Source: Bacteroidota bacterium (GTDB taxonomy: Bacteria > Bacteroidota > Bacteroidia > Chitinophagales > Saprospiraceae). Taken from it: DNA of 64,000 nucleotides. The notes under the pieces were generated by a model. The model saw only the letters and a program-made list of their open reading frames with translations, was not told where the DNA came from and did no database searches. Positions 18,356-28,089 of this stretch are shown one piece after another. The first letter of the stretch is position 1. Each line of letters starts with the position of its first letter. A program made the translations under genes and the position numbers. The stretch is from positions 147,051 to 211,050 of the forward strand of contig JAHEAR010000003.1 in assembly GCA_024642665.1 (NCBI GenBank), read 5' to 3'.

Positions 18356-18682
18356 ATGAAACTTAACTTCACAGCGGTTCATTTTGATGCGGACCAAAAA
18401 TTATTAGCGTATATTGAGCGAAAGGCTTTAAAACTGAACCAATATTTTGACCGTATCATTGATGGTCAGGTATTTCTGAAGCTGGAGAATTCCGGACAAG
18501 TAAGAGATAAAATTGTCGAATTAAAGCTTTTAGTGCCCGGGGATACCCTCGTCGCCACCGAAATGAGCAAAACCTTTGAAGCTGCAGCAGATGCGGCGGT
18601 TGAGAACATGAAAAGACAGTTGAATAAACATAAAGAGAAGGTTCAGGATAAATCTCAGGCCAAAAAGTCGGCGTCTTCTTAA
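18356..18682 (+). CDS. hpf: Ribosome hibernation-promoting factor, short form
   Basis: A 108-residue RaiA/HPF-family protein that binds the 30S decoding channel and stores ribosomes when growth slows. The fold is visible as beta-alpha-beta-beta-beta-alpha: LNFTAVHFDADQKLLAYIERKALKL, then VFLKLEN, DKIVELKLLVPG and a long C-terminal helix MKRQLNKHKEK. It lacks the C-terminal dimerisation domain of long HPF, so it is the short type. It is 58 bp after xerC, in an AT-rich spacer, and probably co-transcribed with it. A strong promoter for the tRNA-tuf unit begins right after it. Confidence 0.92.
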   Translation: MKLNFTAVHFDADQKLLAYIERKALKLNQYFDRIIDGQVFLKLENSGQVRDKIVELKLLVPGDTLVATEMSKTFEAAADAAVENMKRQLNKHKEKVQDKSQAKKSASS

Positions 18683-18725
18683 AAAAATAGTGGCAATCAA
18701 TCATATTAAAATCTTAGAATAATTC

Positions 18726-18733
18726 TATCTTTG
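18726..18733 (+). promoter_or_regulatory. -7 box TATCTTTG, promoter of the tRNA-tuf unit
   Basis: Exact TAnnTTTG match followed by C, about 230 nt before the first tRNA. It lies 43 bp after the hpf stop and is the only good box before the tRNAs. The 228-nt stretch to tRNA-Thr holds no gene and would be a processed leader. Confidence 0.65.
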
Positions 18734-18961
18734 CATTCGCTTTCGGGGAAAGCCCTGGAAAAGTATATATAATTCATTGATAAACAGCACCGTAACCTGA
18801 CAGGTTTTGGGCTGCTCCCATTTGAATAAGATATCCAGTTTGAAAAGTGAATGTGTTTTCGAGACAACTTGATTGGTTTTAGGTTTAATTAACCTTCGAA
18901 GCGATAAGTTCAGTAAAGCTTTTTGGGTCTTTCCCGAAGGAGCTATATGACTTTTTCATAA

Positions 18962-19034
18962 GCCAGTGTAGCTCAGTTGGTAGAGCAGCTGATTTGTAAT
19001 CAGCTGGTCGGGGGTTCGAGTCCCTCTACTGGCT
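18962..19034 (+). tRNA. tRNA-Thr (anticodon TGT)
   Basis: A full cloverleaf is readable: acceptor GCCAGTG/TACTGGC, D-arm GTAGCTCAGTTGG, anticodon stem GCTGA/TCAGC around loop TTTGTAA, T-arm with GGTTCGAGTCC, discriminator T. No CCA is encoded. Confidence 0.96.
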
Positions 19035-19071
19035 CAATCATCTTTCAAGCTATCGGGCACAAATAAAGTGA

Positions 19072-19154
19072 GGGGGTGCGCCGGAGTTGGAGAGCCGGGC
19101 CAGACTGTAAATCTGGTGTCTCTGACTGAATAGGTTCGAGTCCTATCACCCCCA
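19072..19154 (+). tRNA. tRNA-Tyr (anticodon GTA)
   Basis: Acceptor GGGGGTG/CACCCCC, anticodon stem CCAGA/TCTGG around loop CTGTAAA, and the long variable arm of tRNA-Tyr (class II) before GGTTCGAGTCC. Discriminator A; no CCA encoded. Confidence 0.96.
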
Positions 19155-19249
19155 CGATTGATCATGTTTGCATTTGCAGGCATTTGACATTGACGATTGG
19201 CATTGCCTCCGGATTGAAAGAGCTGGGGCTGTAAATTGACATATGATGT

Positions 19250-19322
19250 GCGGGTGTAGCTCAGTTGGTAGAGCATCAGCCTTCCAAGCTGAGGGTCGTG
19301 AGTTCGAGTCTCATCGCCCGCT
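19250..19322 (+). tRNA. tRNA-Gly (anticodon TCC)
   Basis: Acceptor GCGGGTG/CGCCCGC, D-arm GTAGCTCAGTTGG, anticodon stem TCAGC/GCTGA around CTTCCAA, T-arm AGTTCGAGTCT. Discriminator T; no CCA encoded. Confidence 0.96.
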
Positions 19323-19354
19323 CTCTTAAAATCACAACAAAGGTTGTGATATCA

Positions 19355-19426
<72 letters not shown>

Positions 19427-19508
19427 CAATGCTTATCGGTGCATTTATCAATTGCAATAATTAGAAATCAGTATTTCGTTCATTAATATTTTTAAAACAA
19501 CATCAATA

Positions 19509-20705
19509 ATGGCAAAAGAAACCTTTCAGCGGACCAAGCCACACGTAAACATTGGTACCATTGGACACGTAGATCACGGGAAGACAACCCTTACAGCAGC
19601 GATCACTTCTGTGCTTGCAGATATGGGTTTTGCGAAAAAAGCATCGTATGATTCAATTGACGCGGCTCCTGAAGAAAAAGAAAGAGGTATTACAATTAAT
19701 ACCGCACACGTTGAGTATGAAACAGCTGCTCGTCACTATGCACACGTGGATTGTCCCGGACACGCCGACTATGTGAAAAACATGGTTACAGGTGCTGCTC
19801 AGATGGATGGAGCAATTCTGGTAGTTGCTGCCACTGACGGACCGATGCCACAAACCCGTGAGCACATCCTTCTTGCCCGTCAGGTAGGGGTGCCTAAGAT
19901 TGTTGTATTCATGAACAAAGTAGACCTTGTAGATGATGCAGAAATGCTCGAACTTGTTGAAATGGAAGTTCGTGAGCTTCTTGAGCAATATGGTTTCGAC
20001 GGAGACAAAGCTGCTATCATTAAAGGATCAGCCCTGAAAGCACTGGATGGTGAAGCAGGAGGTGTTGCCGCTATCAAGGAATTGATGGATGCCGTGGATG
20101 TTGAAATTCCTAACCCGGTTCGTGAAGTGGACAAACCATTCCTGATGCCTGTAGAGGACGTGTTCTCTATCACCGGTAGAGGAACAGTGGCCACAGGTCG
20201 TATCGAGCGTGGTGTCATCAATACAGGAGATCCGGTTCAGATCATCGGTATGATGAAAGAAGGAGAAAAACCATTGACTTCTACAGTTACAGGAGTTGAA
20301 ATGTTCCGTAAAATCCTTGACAGAGGAGAAGCTGGTGATAACGCCGGTCTGCTGCTGAGAGGTATTGAAAAGGATGATATCCACAGAGGTATGGTAATCT
20401 GCAAGCCGGATTCCGTAACTCCACACAAGAAATTTAAGTGCGAGGTATACGTGCTTGGTAAAGATGAGGGTGGTCGTCATACACCATTCTTCAACGGTTA
20501 CCGTCCACAGTTTTACTTCCGTACCACAGACGTAACAGGAGATTGTAAACTACCTGATGGTGTTGAAATGGTGATGCCGGGTGACAACGTTACCCTGGAA
20601 GTAACCCTGATTAGTACCATCGCCATGGAAAAAGGACTTCGTTTTGCTATCCGTGAGGGTGGACGAACAGTAGGTGCCGGCCAGGTGACTGAAGTGTTAG
20701 CGTAG
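19509..20705 (+). CDS. tuf: Elongation factor Tu
   Basis: A 398-residue GTPase that delivers aminoacyl-tRNA to the ribosome. G motifs are GHVDHGKT (G1), the Thr of [12 protein letters not shown] (G2), DCPGHADY (G3), NKVD (G4) and GSALKAL (G5), followed by the two beta-barrel domains, ending [24 protein letters not shown]. The start ATG follows 82 bp of leader after tRNA-Thr. A strong stem-loop follows the stop. It is the only tuf gene in the window. Confidence 0.99.
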   Translation: MAKETFQRTKPHVNIGTIGHVDHGKTTLTAAITSVLADMGFAKKASYDSIDAAPEEKERGITINTAHVEYETAARHYAHVDCPGHADYVKNMVTGAAQMDGAILVVAATDGPMPQTREHILLARQVGVPKIVVFMNKVDLVDDAEMLELVEMEVRELLEQYGFDGDKAAIIKGSALKALDGEAGGVAAIKELMDAVDVEIPNPVREVDKPFLMPVEDVFSITGRGTVATGRIERGVINTGDPVQIIGMMKEGEKPLTSTVTGVEMFRKILDRGEAGDNAGLLLRGIEKDDIHRGMVICKPDSVTPHKKFKCEVYVLGKDEGGRHTPFFNGYRPQFYFRTTDVTGDCKLPDGVEMVMPGDNVTLEVTLISTIAMEKGLRFAIREGGRTVGAGQVTEVLA

Positions 20706-20735
20706 TACAATTGATAATCGAATACTGATTGATTC

Positions 20736-20773
20736 TCGGCAGGTAAACCGCCAAAGGGAAGTTTACCTGCCGA
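20736..20773 (+). terminator. Stem-loop after tuf (terminator or attenuator)
   Basis: A perfect 13-bp stem, TCGGCAGGTAAAC/GTTTACCTGCCGA, with a 12-nt loop, is followed by AATTTATTTG rather than a clean T-run. It could partly terminate tuf transcripts or be an RNA-processing site ahead of tRNA-Trp and secE. Reduced read-through would set different levels of EF-Tu and the downstream genes. Confidence 0.6.
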
Positions 20774-20844
20774 AATTTATTTGCATTAGAATTCGGCTTT
20801 GTCTCACTGTTTAAAAAGATAGTGTCGCTTTTGAAAGCAAGTAT

Positions 20845-20917
<73 letters not shown>

Positions 20918-20977
20918 CTATGGAAAAGAAGACCGCAGCAATTAGTTGAGCGGATTTATTAGAAGCAATAAATAACG

Positions 20978-21166
20978 ATGGAACAGATAAAATTATATGT
21001 CATCGAGAGCTACAATGAGCTTGTCAATAAGGTAACATGGCCTACGTGGTCTAATCTTTTAGCCAGCACAAGAGTAGTTTTGGTGGGTTCCCTGATTATT
21101 GCCTTGATGGTACTCCTGATGGATGCAGCGAGCAAGCAGTTGACAGGAATACTCTATAATTTATAA
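20978..21166 (+). CDS. secE: Preprotein translocase subunit SecE
   Basis: A 62-residue short SecE, the small subunit that clamps SecY in the SecYEG channel of the inner membrane. An amphipathic N-terminal helix with the family pattern YNELVNKVTWPTW is followed by one membrane segment (about 30-50, VVLVGSLIIALMVLLM). Length is normal for the phylum, which lacks the extra two N-terminal helices of E. coli SecE. nusG begins 11 bp downstream. Confidence 0.96.
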   Translation: MEQIKLYVIESYNELVNKVTWPTWSNLLASTRVVLVGSLIIALMVLLMDAASKQLTGILYNL

Positions 21167-21177
21167 TTCAGCAGAAA

Positions 21178-21726
21178 ATGTCTGAAGGCAATAAGTGGTA
21201 TTCATTACGTGTGATCTCCGGTAAGGAGCGCAAAATTAAAGAGCGCATCGAACTGGAAATCAAAAGATCTGGTTGGGACGATATTGTCACGCAGGTTCTG
21301 GTCCCTTCCGAGAAGGTGTATAAGATTCGAAGTGGTAAGAAAGTCATTATTGATCGTAATATTCTTCCGGGATATATCCTGTTGGAAGCTGATCCGATTC
21401 GTTTTACCTCTGAAATCGTTCAGGGGATTGCCAATATGCCTAATGTAATTCATTTTCTGGGGCGCCAGACACCTATTCCGATGCAGGAAAGTGAGGCGAA
21501 CAGAATGTTAGGAAAAGTGGATGATTCCCAAGGACTGGTAGAGTCTATGGTTGAACCATTTATTGAAGGAGAATTGGTCAAAATCATTGATGGACCATTC
21601 AACGATTTTGTGGGCGATGTGAAGGAGATCAATGAAGAAAAGAAAAAATTAAAAGTAATCGTTAAGATCTTCGGCAGGGGAACTGAAGTAGAGCTTAACT
21701 TTATGCAGGTTGAAAAGACCTCTTAA
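21178..21726 (+). CDS. nusG: Transcription termination/antitermination factor NusG
   Basis: A 182-residue NusG with N-terminal NGN domain (KWYSLRVISGKERKIKERI) and a C-terminal KOW domain (EGELVKIIDGPFNDFVGDV). It binds RNA polymerase and couples it to Rho or the leading ribosome. Length is standard. It is 37 bp upstream of rplK in the usual order secE-nusG-rplK. Confidence 0.98.
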   Translation: MSEGNKWYSLRVISGKERKIKERIELEIKRSGWDDIVTQVLVPSEKVYKIRSGKKVIIDRNILPGYILLEADPIRFTSEIVQGIANMPNVIHFLGRQTPIPMQESEANRMLGKVDDSQGLVESMVEPFIEGELVKIIDGPFNDFVGDVKEINEEKKKLKVIVKIFGRGTEVELNFMQVEKTS

Positions 21727-21763
21727 AAATCAGTTAATTAGATAATAATATCTGTAGTCAATT

Positions 21764-22219
21764 ATGGCAAAGGAAGTAGAAACATTCATCAAATTGCAGG
21801 TTAAAGGCGGAGCTGCTAATCCGGCACCTCCTGTAGGTCCTGCCCTGGGTTCCAAGGGGGTTAACATCATGGAATTTTGCAAGCGTTTCAACGCACGTAC
21901 ACAGGATACCCCCGGTAAATTGATTCCGGTACTGATCACCGTATTCAAGGACAAATCATTTGATTTTGAACTTAAAACCGTTCCGGCAGCAGTTCAGCTT
22001 CTGGAAGCATCAAAGGTAAAATCCGGTTCTCCTGAGCCTAACCGTCAGAAAGTGGGTTCTGTAACCTGGGATCAAATCGCTGTCATTGCTAAAGATAAGA
22101 TGTCGGATCTCAATGCTTTTTCTGTAGAAGCAGCGTCTTCTATGGTCGCAGGTACTGCAAGAAGCATGGGCTTAAATGTGAAAGGAACTCCTCCGGCAGG
22201 CGTTAAAGTGAAAGACTAA
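21764..22219 (+). CDS. rplK: 50S ribosomal protein L11
   Basis: A 151-residue L11 with the N-terminal domain ([21 protein letters not shown]) that contacts factors and binds thiostrepton-type drugs with 23S rRNA. The RNA-binding C-terminal half ends in [10 protein letters not shown]. It is a few residues longer than E. coli L11 (142) because of a C-terminal tail. The 126-bp gap to rplA is wide for this cluster and carries two hairpins. Confidence 0.98.
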   Translation: MAKEVETFIKLQVKGGAANPAPPVGPALGSKGVNIMEFCKRFNARTQDTPGKLIPVLITVFKDKSFDFELKTVPAAVQLLEASKVKSGSPEPNRQKVGSVTWDQIAVIAKDKMSDLNAFSVEAASSMVAGTARSMGLNVKGTPPAGVKVKD

Positions 22220-22220
22220 G

Positions 22221-22324
22221 ACCGTACGAAAAGTACAAGGAGGTACTCAGAAAGTTGAGTATCTGATCGAAATAAATAAATTAATTCAAAAGGGAGTAAT
22301 CTTGCTGCTACAGCAAGTTACGCC
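22221..22324 (+). promoter_or_regulatory. Structured rplK-rplA intergenic leader with two hairpins
   Basis: Two stem-loops lie in the 126-bp gap. The first, GTACTCA/TGAGTAT with loop GAAAGT (22244-22262), is moderate. The second, CTTGCTG-CTA-CAGCAAG (22301-22317), is extended on both sides by GTAA/TTAC (around a bulged T) and by GG/CC beyond an A-G mismatch (22293-22324), making a strong hairpin that ends 21 nt before the rplA ATG. No T-tract follows. A site for L1 feedback control is possible, but in E. coli that site is upstream of rplK, and I do not see the 23S-like L1 loop sequence with certainty. Confidence 0.5.
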
Positions 22325-22345
22325 ATAACCTTTAAATAGTATTGA

Positions 22346-23035
22346 ATGGCTAAGCTGACCAAAAAAATGGCTATCGCTTATCAAAAAGTAGATAGCGAAA
22401 AACTTTATGACCTTGAAGAGGCCATGAAGTTGGTTAAAGAGGTTAATGTAACGAAGTTTGATTCTTCTATTGACCTGCATATCCGGTTGGGCGTGGACCC
22501 AAGAAAAGCTGATCAGGCAATCCGTGGAACGGTAACACTTCCTCACGGTACCGGAAAAAACAAAACAGTATTGGTGATCTGTACACCTGATAAAGTCGAT
22601 GAGGCTTTGGAGGCAGGTGCTGACTATGCTGGTTTGGACGAATACATCAAAAAGATTGGAGAAGGATGGACCGGCATTGATGTGATCATTGCGATGCCTT
22701 CTACGATGGCTCAGGTTGGAAAAGTAGGTAGAATACTTGGACCTAGAGGATTGATGCCTAATCCGAAGTCAGGAACAGTAACGATGGATATCAAAGGTGC
22801 TGTGAGTGATGTAAAAGGAGGTAAAATTGCTTTCCGTGTAGACAAGTTTGGTATTATTCACTCCTCTGTAGGGCGTGTATCTTTTACAGCTGATAAACTT
22901 CGGGAGAATGCACTGGAACTTTTGACAACGATTCAAAAGATGAAACCCAGTAGTGCAAAAGGGACTTACATGAAGTCGGTTTCCGTGGCCTCTACGATGA
23001 GTCCCGGAATCAATATCGACACGAAAGTCGTCTAA
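22346..23035 (+). CDS. rplA: 50S ribosomal protein L1
   Basis: A 229-residue L1, the protein of the mobile stalk at the ribosomal E site and a translational repressor of its own operon in other bacteria. Signatures: [20 protein letters not shown], the domain II stretch [18 protein letters not shown] and [22 protein letters not shown]. Length is typical. The strong hairpin upstream could be its autoregulatory target. Confidence 0.98.
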   Translation: MAKLTKKMAIAYQKVDSEKLYDLEEAMKLVKEVNVTKFDSSIDLHIRLGVDPRKADQAIRGTVTLPHGTGKNKTVLVICTPDKVDEALEAGADYAGLDEYIKKIGEGWTGIDVIIAMPSTMAQVGKVGRILGPRGLMPNPKSGTVTMDIKGAVSDVKGGKIAFRVDKFGIIHSSVGRVSFTADKLRENALELLTTIQKMKPSSAKGTYMKSVSVASTMSPGINIDTKVV

Positions 23036-23079
23036 TCTCTTTTATCCTTAACGAGTAGATCATCAAAATCATACATACG

Positions 23080-23607
23080 ATGAACAAGCAAGAAAAAAAT
23101 CAGGTTATCCAGGAATTGCGCGAGAAATTCGACAACAATTCCTTTATATATTTTACGGATGCATCTTCCATGACGGTAGCACAGGTCAACAGACTTAGAC
23201 GCATGTGCTTTCAGCAAGGTGTAGAGATGTCCGTTGTAAAAAACACATTGGCCCGTAAAGCAATGGAAGGATTAGGCGAAGAGCGAGGATTCGCTAAAGT
23301 CTATGATTCCCTTGTCGGACCAACAGCGATTATGCTCAGCGATACCGCTAATTTGCCAGCCAGACTCATCAAGGAGTTTCGAAAGGATGGTGTAAAGCCG
23401 GTATTGAAGGTAGCATATATTGACGCTGATATTTTCACCGGGGACAGTGCCATCGAAGTTCTGGTAGCACTTAAATCCAAGAATGAACTTATCGGTGACG
23501 TGCTTATGCTTCTTCAGTCTCCAGCCAAGAATGTTATTTCTGCCCTTAAATCAGGTGGTAATACAATCGCCGGACTGGTTAAGACGCTGGAGCAGCGTGC
23601 ATCCTAA
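23080..23607 (+). CDS. rplJ: 50S ribosomal protein L10
   Basis: A 175-residue L10, which anchors L7/L12 dimers at the base of the factor-binding stalk. The N-terminal RNA-binding part (SSMTVAQVNRLRRMCFQQGVEMSVVKNTLARKAME) and C-terminal helix region that binds L7/L12 are present. It lies 44 bp after rplA and 63 bp before rplL, the usual order. Confidence 0.97.
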   Translation: MNKQEKNQVIQELREKFDNNSFIYFTDASSMTVAQVNRLRRMCFQQGVEMSVVKNTLARKAMEGLGEERGFAKVYDSLVGPTAIMLSDTANLPARLIKEFRKDGVKPVLKVAYIDADIFTGDSAIEVLVALKSKNELIGDVLMLLQSPAKNVISALKSGGNTIAGLVKTLEQRAS

Positions 23608-23670
23608 GGCTTCCAAGTTTTCATATATATTATTCCAATTTTGACAATTACTTTTTAAAAAAACAAAAAC

Positions 23671-24051
23671 ATGGCAGACGTTAAAGCATTAGCCGAACAG
23701 TTAGTAAACCTTACAGTGAAAGAAGTTTCTGAATTAGCAGAAGTTCTGAAAGCTGATTATGGTATTGAGCCAGCCGCAGCAGCCGTAGCTGTAGCAGCAG
23801 GACCAGCAGCTGGTGGCGATACAGCCGCTGCAGCTGAAAAAACAGATTTTGATATTATCCTGAAGAGCGCAGGTGGCAATAAGCTACAGGTAGTGAAAGA
23901 GGTGAAGACTTTACTTGGACTTGGCCTGAAAGAGGCTAAAGATCTCGTAGATGGTGCGCCTGCTACATTGAAGCAAGGAGCTCCTAAAGACGAAGCTGAA
24001 TCTGTAAAATCAGCGCTTGAAGCTGCTGGTGCAGAAGTTGAGCTGAAGTAA
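23671..24051 (+). CDS. rplL: 50S ribosomal protein L7/L12
   Basis: A 126-residue stalk protein present in several copies per ribosome that recruits translation factors. It has an N-terminal dimerisation helix pair (about 1-35), an Ala/Gly-rich hinge (about 38-55) and the C-terminal domain ([20 protein letters not shown]...[11 protein letters not shown]). Length matches the family. The 186-bp gap to rpoB carries a stem-loop. Confidence 0.98.
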   Translation: MADVKALAEQLVNLTVKEVSELAEVLKADYGIEPAAAAVAVAAGPAAGGDTAAAAEKTDFDIILKSAGGNKLQVVKEVKTLLGLGLKEAKDLVDGAPATLKQGAPKDEAESVKSALEAAGAEVELK

Positions 24052-24146
24052 GCTCGTCAGAGGATTTTAATTACATCATCTTAAACTGATATCACCATAA
24101 ATAAAGGTGCTTCTTTGAGATATTCCATTGTATTCATACACGGCTT

Positions 24147-24175
24147 AGCCGGAAGGTGTTCTGCTCCTTCCGGCT
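24147..24175 (+). promoter_or_regulatory. rplL-rpoB intergenic stem-loop (attenuator or processing site)
   Basis: A perfect 10-bp stem, AGCCGGAAGG/CCTTCCGGCT, with a 9-nt loop, is followed by CGGCTATTTAT and no clean T-run. An attenuator with RNase III site in this position sets the ribosomal-protein to polymerase ratio in E. coli; the same role here is inference. Confidence 0.6.
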
Positions 24176-24237
24176 CGGCTATTTATGTCAGCGTGAATTT
24201 GGCTCACCAGAGTCTTCAACCTAAATCCTAACCATCC

Positions 24238-27200
24238 ATGGCCGGTACCACAGCTGTAAAAGCACACACAAAACAAAGAGTCAATTTTGCAAAAATTGAT
24301 CTCAATTCCGAATATCCTGACTTTCTTGAGATCCAGTTGAAGTCTTTTCAAGAGTTCTTCCAATTGGAAACAACACCAGAAAACAGGAACAGCGAGGGGC
24401 TATATAAAGTATTTCAGGAGAATTTTCCGATCTCAGATGCACGAAGCATTTTTGTTCTGGAGTTTTTGGATTACTTTATTGATCCACCGCGATACAAAAT
24501 AGAGGAATGTATGCACCGTGGTTTGACCTATAGCGTTCCGCTGAAGGCCAAACTCAGACTCTCCTGTAATGATGAGGAGCATATTGATTTCGAAACCATT
24601 GTGCAGGATGTATTCCTGGGCAACATTCCTTACATGACCCCAAAGGGTACGTTTGTGATCAATGGTGCAGAGCGAGTGATTGTTTCTCAGCTGCACAGAT
24701 CACCAGGTGTGTTTTTCAGCCAGTCTTATCACCCGAATGGTACTAAGATTTATTCCGCCAGAGTTATTCCGTTTAAGGGTGCCTGGATGGAATTCGCTAC
24801 AGACATTAACAATGTCATGTATGCGTACATTGATAGAAAGAAAAAATTTCCGGTAACTACTTTATTACGCGCCATCGGCTATGATTCAGATCACCAGATC
24901 CTGAGCCTGTTCGAATTGGCAGAAGAAGTGAAAGTCAGCAAAGCCGGTTTGAAGAAAGCAATCGGTAGAAAACTTGCCGCAAGGATTTTGCGTAAGTGGA
25001 CGGAAGATTTCGTAGATGAAGATACAGCTGAAGTAGTGACTATCGAACGAAACGAAATTATCCTTGAGCGCGATGTTATTATTGACGAGGATCACATTGA
25101 TATGATCCTTGAAGCCAATGAGTCAAGTATTATTCTTCAGCGCGAAGATATCGGTGAGGATTACTCAATCATATACAACACTCTTCAAAAAGATCCAACG
25201 AGTTCTGAAATGGAGGCTGTTCAATATATCTATCGTCAGCTCAGAGGATCTGATCCACCGGATGAAGAAACAGCTCGCGGTATTATTGACAAGTTGTTTT
25301 TCTCAGACAAGCGTTACAACTTAGGCGATGTAGGTCGTTATAAGATCAACAGAAAACTTGAGTTGACGATTGACAAGGAGACTTTGGTACTGACAAAAGA
25401 AGATATTATATCTATAGTAAAATATCTCGTCAGTCTGACCAATCAGAAGGCAGAACTTGATGATATTGATCACCTTTCTAATAGAAGGGTAAGAACAGTA
25501 GGGGAACAGCTTTATGCGCAATTTGGTGTTGGTCTGGCCAGAATGGCAAGAACGATCCGAGAGCGTATGAATGTTCGGGACAATGAGGTATTTACGCCAA
25601 TTGATCTGATCAATGCCCGTACATTATCCTCTGTGATCAATTCCTTTTTTGGTACCAGTCAACTTTCACAGTTTCTTGATCAAACAAATCCGCTATCAGA
25701 AATTACGCACAAGCGTAGAATTTCTGCACTCGGACCAGGTGGTTTGTCAAGAGAGCGTGCAGGATTTGAGGTAAGGGATGTTCACTATTCCCACTATGGA
25801 AGACTTTGTACCATTGAGACGCCGGAAGGACCAAACATTGGATTGATTTCCACGCTTTGCGTTCATGCGAAGATTAATAAAATGGGATTCCTTGAAACAC
25901 CCTACAGACGTGTGGATAAGGGTAAAGTCGTGCTCAAAGGACATGCAGAATATCTGACAGCAGAAGGAGAGGATTACCTGAAAATAGCTCAGGCCAATAC
26001 GCCAATTGATAAGTCAGGTGTATTCATGACGGATAGAATCAAGTCAAGAGAGCATGGTGATTTCCCGATGCTGACAGCAGAAGAAGTGGAATACATGGAC
26101 GTAGCCCCAAATCAAATTGTGGGCGTTTCAGCGTCACTGATTCCATTCCTTGAGAATGATGATGCGAACCGTGCGCTGATGGGATCAAACATGCAACGTC
26201 AGGCAGTGCCTTTGATCAAGCCGGCTTCTCCAATCGTGGGAACAGGCCTTGAAGCAAAGGTGGCATTGGATAGTCGTATGTTGATCAATGCGGAAGGACC
26301 GGGTGTTGTACAATACGTAGATGCAACCAGAATCACCATCAGATATGACCGATCAGAAGAAGATCAACTGGTCAGCTTTGAAGATGATTTAAAAACATAT
26401 GAACTCACAAAATTCCAACGCACCAATCAAGGTACTTGTATCAACCTGAAACCTATCGTTAAGAAAGGGGACAGAGTAATGGAGGGTACTATATTGTGCG
26501 ATGGATATGCTACAGAGAAAGGTGAATTGGCCCTTGGTCAGAACCTGAAAGTTGCTTTCATGCCATGGAAAGGATACAACTTTGAGGATGCTGTGGTGGT
26601 CTCTGAGCGTATTGTGAAGGATGATATTTTCACCTCTGTGCATATTGAAAGCTTTGAGCTTGAAGTACGTGATACAAAATTGGGTGAAGAGGAATTGACT
26701 AATGATATTCCAAACGTTAGTGAAGAAGCAACCAAGGATCTTGATGAGAATGGTATCATCCGTGTGGGTGCCGGTATCAAGGAAGGAGATATTCTGATTG
26801 GTAAGATTACGCCAAAGGGAGAAACCGATCCTACGCCGGAAGAGAAACTTCTTCGTGCGATATTCGGTGACAAAGCCGGTGACGTAAAGGATGCTTCTTT
26901 CACAGCGCCACCATCTACAGATGGCGTTGTCATCGACAAACAACTTTTTGCGAGAGCGAAGAAGGATAAATTCCAGAAAGCCCAGGAGAAGAAGTTGATC
27001 GATCAGTTAGATGATAAGCACGCCGTTGCTCTCAACGAATTGAAGACACTCTTGATTGATAAATTATCTGTACTGATCAAAGGTCAGACTTCTAATGGTG
27101 TAAAATCCATTTACGGTGAGGTCATGATCAATAAGGGAAATAAGTTCACACCAAAGGTGTTGAAGACGATTGACTTTAATCAGATAGATTATACAGGATG

Positions 27201-28059
27201 GACCGGAGACAGCCACACCGATGGACTGATTTCAAGATTGCTTCACAACTTTAGTATTAAAGTGAATGAAGAAATTGGAAGATATAAGCGGGAGAGTTTC
27301 AATATCAGCATAGGGGATGAACTACCACCGGGTGTATTGAAATTGGCGAAAGTTTATCTGGCGCGTAAGCGTAAACTTAAGGTGGGTGATAAGATCGCCG
27401 GACGTCACGGAAACAAAGGTATTGTATCTAAGATCGTACGTCAGGAAGATATGCCATTCCTTGAAGACGGAACGCCGGTTGACATTGTATTGAATCCACT
27501 GGGTGTGCCTTCAAGGATGAACCTTGGACAGATTTTCGAAACGGTACTTGGATGGGCCGGAGAAAAATTGGGTGTTAAATATGCTACACCAATTTTTGAC
27601 GGGGCGTCACTGGATGAGATTCAGGGTCAGATTGTCGAAGCCGGATTGCCTGAACTTGGTCAAACGTATTTATACGATGGCAATACAGGTGATCGATTCC
27701 ATCAGCAAGCAACAGTTGGAATCATCTACATGTTGAAGTTGTCACACATGGTGGATGACAAGATGCACGCCAGATCTATCGGACCATACTCGCTGATTAC
27801 ACAGCAGCCGTTGGGTGGTAAAGCCCAATTTGGAGGTCAGCGTTTTGGAGAGATGGAGGTTTGGGCGCTTGAGGCTTATGGTGCATCTCATATCCTACAG
27901 GAATTATTGACGGTGAAATCAGATGATATTATCGGAAGAGCAAAAGCTTATGAAGCTATTGTGAAAGGTGATAATATGCCGGAACCGCATATTCCAGAGA
28001 GTTTCAATGTACTGGTGCACGAACTTCGTGGCCTTGCGTTGGATGTAAAATTTGATTGA
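24238..28059 (+). CDS. rpoB: DNA-directed RNA polymerase subunit beta
   Basis: A 1273-residue beta subunit forming one side of the polymerase cleft. The rifampicin pocket is wild-type in appearance: [17 protein letters not shown], then [15 protein letters not shown], keeping the Asp, His, Arg and Ser where resistance changes arise in other bacteria. Further motifs are [11 protein letters not shown], the flap region, and the C-terminal [19 protein letters not shown] that interlocks with beta'. Length is typical for Bacteroidota. rpoC starts 30 bp downstream. Confidence 0.99.
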   Translation: MAGTTAVKAHTKQRVNFAKIDLNSEYPDFLEIQLKSFQEFFQLETTPENRNSEGLYKVFQENFPISDARSIFVLEFLDYFIDPPRYKIEECMHRGLTYSVPLKAKLRLSCNDEEHIDFETIVQDVFLGNIPYMTPKGTFVINGAERVIVSQLHRSPGVFFSQSYHPNGTKIYSARVIPFKGAWMEFATDINNVMYAYIDRKKKFPVTTLLRAIGYDSDHQILSLFELAEEVKVSKAGLKKAIGRKLAARILRKWTEDFVDEDTAEVVTIERNEIILERDVIIDEDHIDMILEANESSIILQREDIGEDYSIIYNTLQKDPTSSEMEAVQYIYRQLRGSDPPDEETARGIIDKLFFSDKRYNLGDVGRYKINRKLELTIDKETLVLTKEDIISIVKYLVSLTNQKAELDDIDHLSNRRVRTVGEQLYAQFGVGLARMARTIRERMNVRDNEVFTPIDLINARTLSSVINSFFGTSQLSQFLDQTNPLSEITHKRRISALGPGGLSRERAGFEVRDVHYSHYGRLCTIETPEGPNIGLISTLCVHAKINKMGFLETPYRRVDKGKVVLKGHAEYLTAEGEDYLKIAQANTPIDKSGVFMTDRIKSREHGDFPMLTAEEVEYMDVAPNQIVGVSASLIPFLENDDANRALMGSNMQRQAVPLIKPASPIVGTGLEAKVALDSRMLINAEGPGVVQYVDATRITIRYDRSEEDQLVSFEDDLKTYELTKFQRTNQGTCINLKPIVKKGDRVMEGTILCDGYATEKGELALGQNLKVAFMPWKGYNFEDAVVVSERIVKDDIFTSVHIESFELEVRDTKLGEEELTNDIPNVSEEATKDLDENGIIRVGAGIKEGDILIGKITPKGETDPTPEEKLLRAIFGDKAGDVKDASFTAPPSTDGVVIDKQLFARAKKDKFQKAQEKKLIDQLDDKHAVALNELKTLLIDKLSVLIKGQTSNGVKSIYGEVMINKGNKFTPKVLKTIDFNQIDYTGWTGDSHTDGLISRLLHNFSIKVNEEIGRYKRESFNISIGDELPPGVLKLAKVYLARKRKLKVGDKIAGRHGNKGIVSKIVRQEDMPFLEDGTPVDIVLNPLGVPSRMNLGQIFETVLGWAGEKLGVKYATPIFDGASLDEIQGQIVEAGLPELGQTYLYDGNTGDRFHQQATVGIIYMLKLSHMVDDKMHARSIGPYSLITQQPLGGKAQFGGQRFGEMEVWALEAYGASHILQELLTVKSDDIIGRAKAYEAIVKGDNMPEPHIPESFNVLVHELRGLALDVKFD

Positions 28060-28089
28060 TTTAACTCTATTCTAAAACAGCCATAGACT

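Noticed and set aside
26389-26943. Antisense open frame of 184 codons within rpoB
   Set aside because: It is a shadow of the rpoB frame; rpoB is fully conserved here and the antisense product has no recognisable domain.
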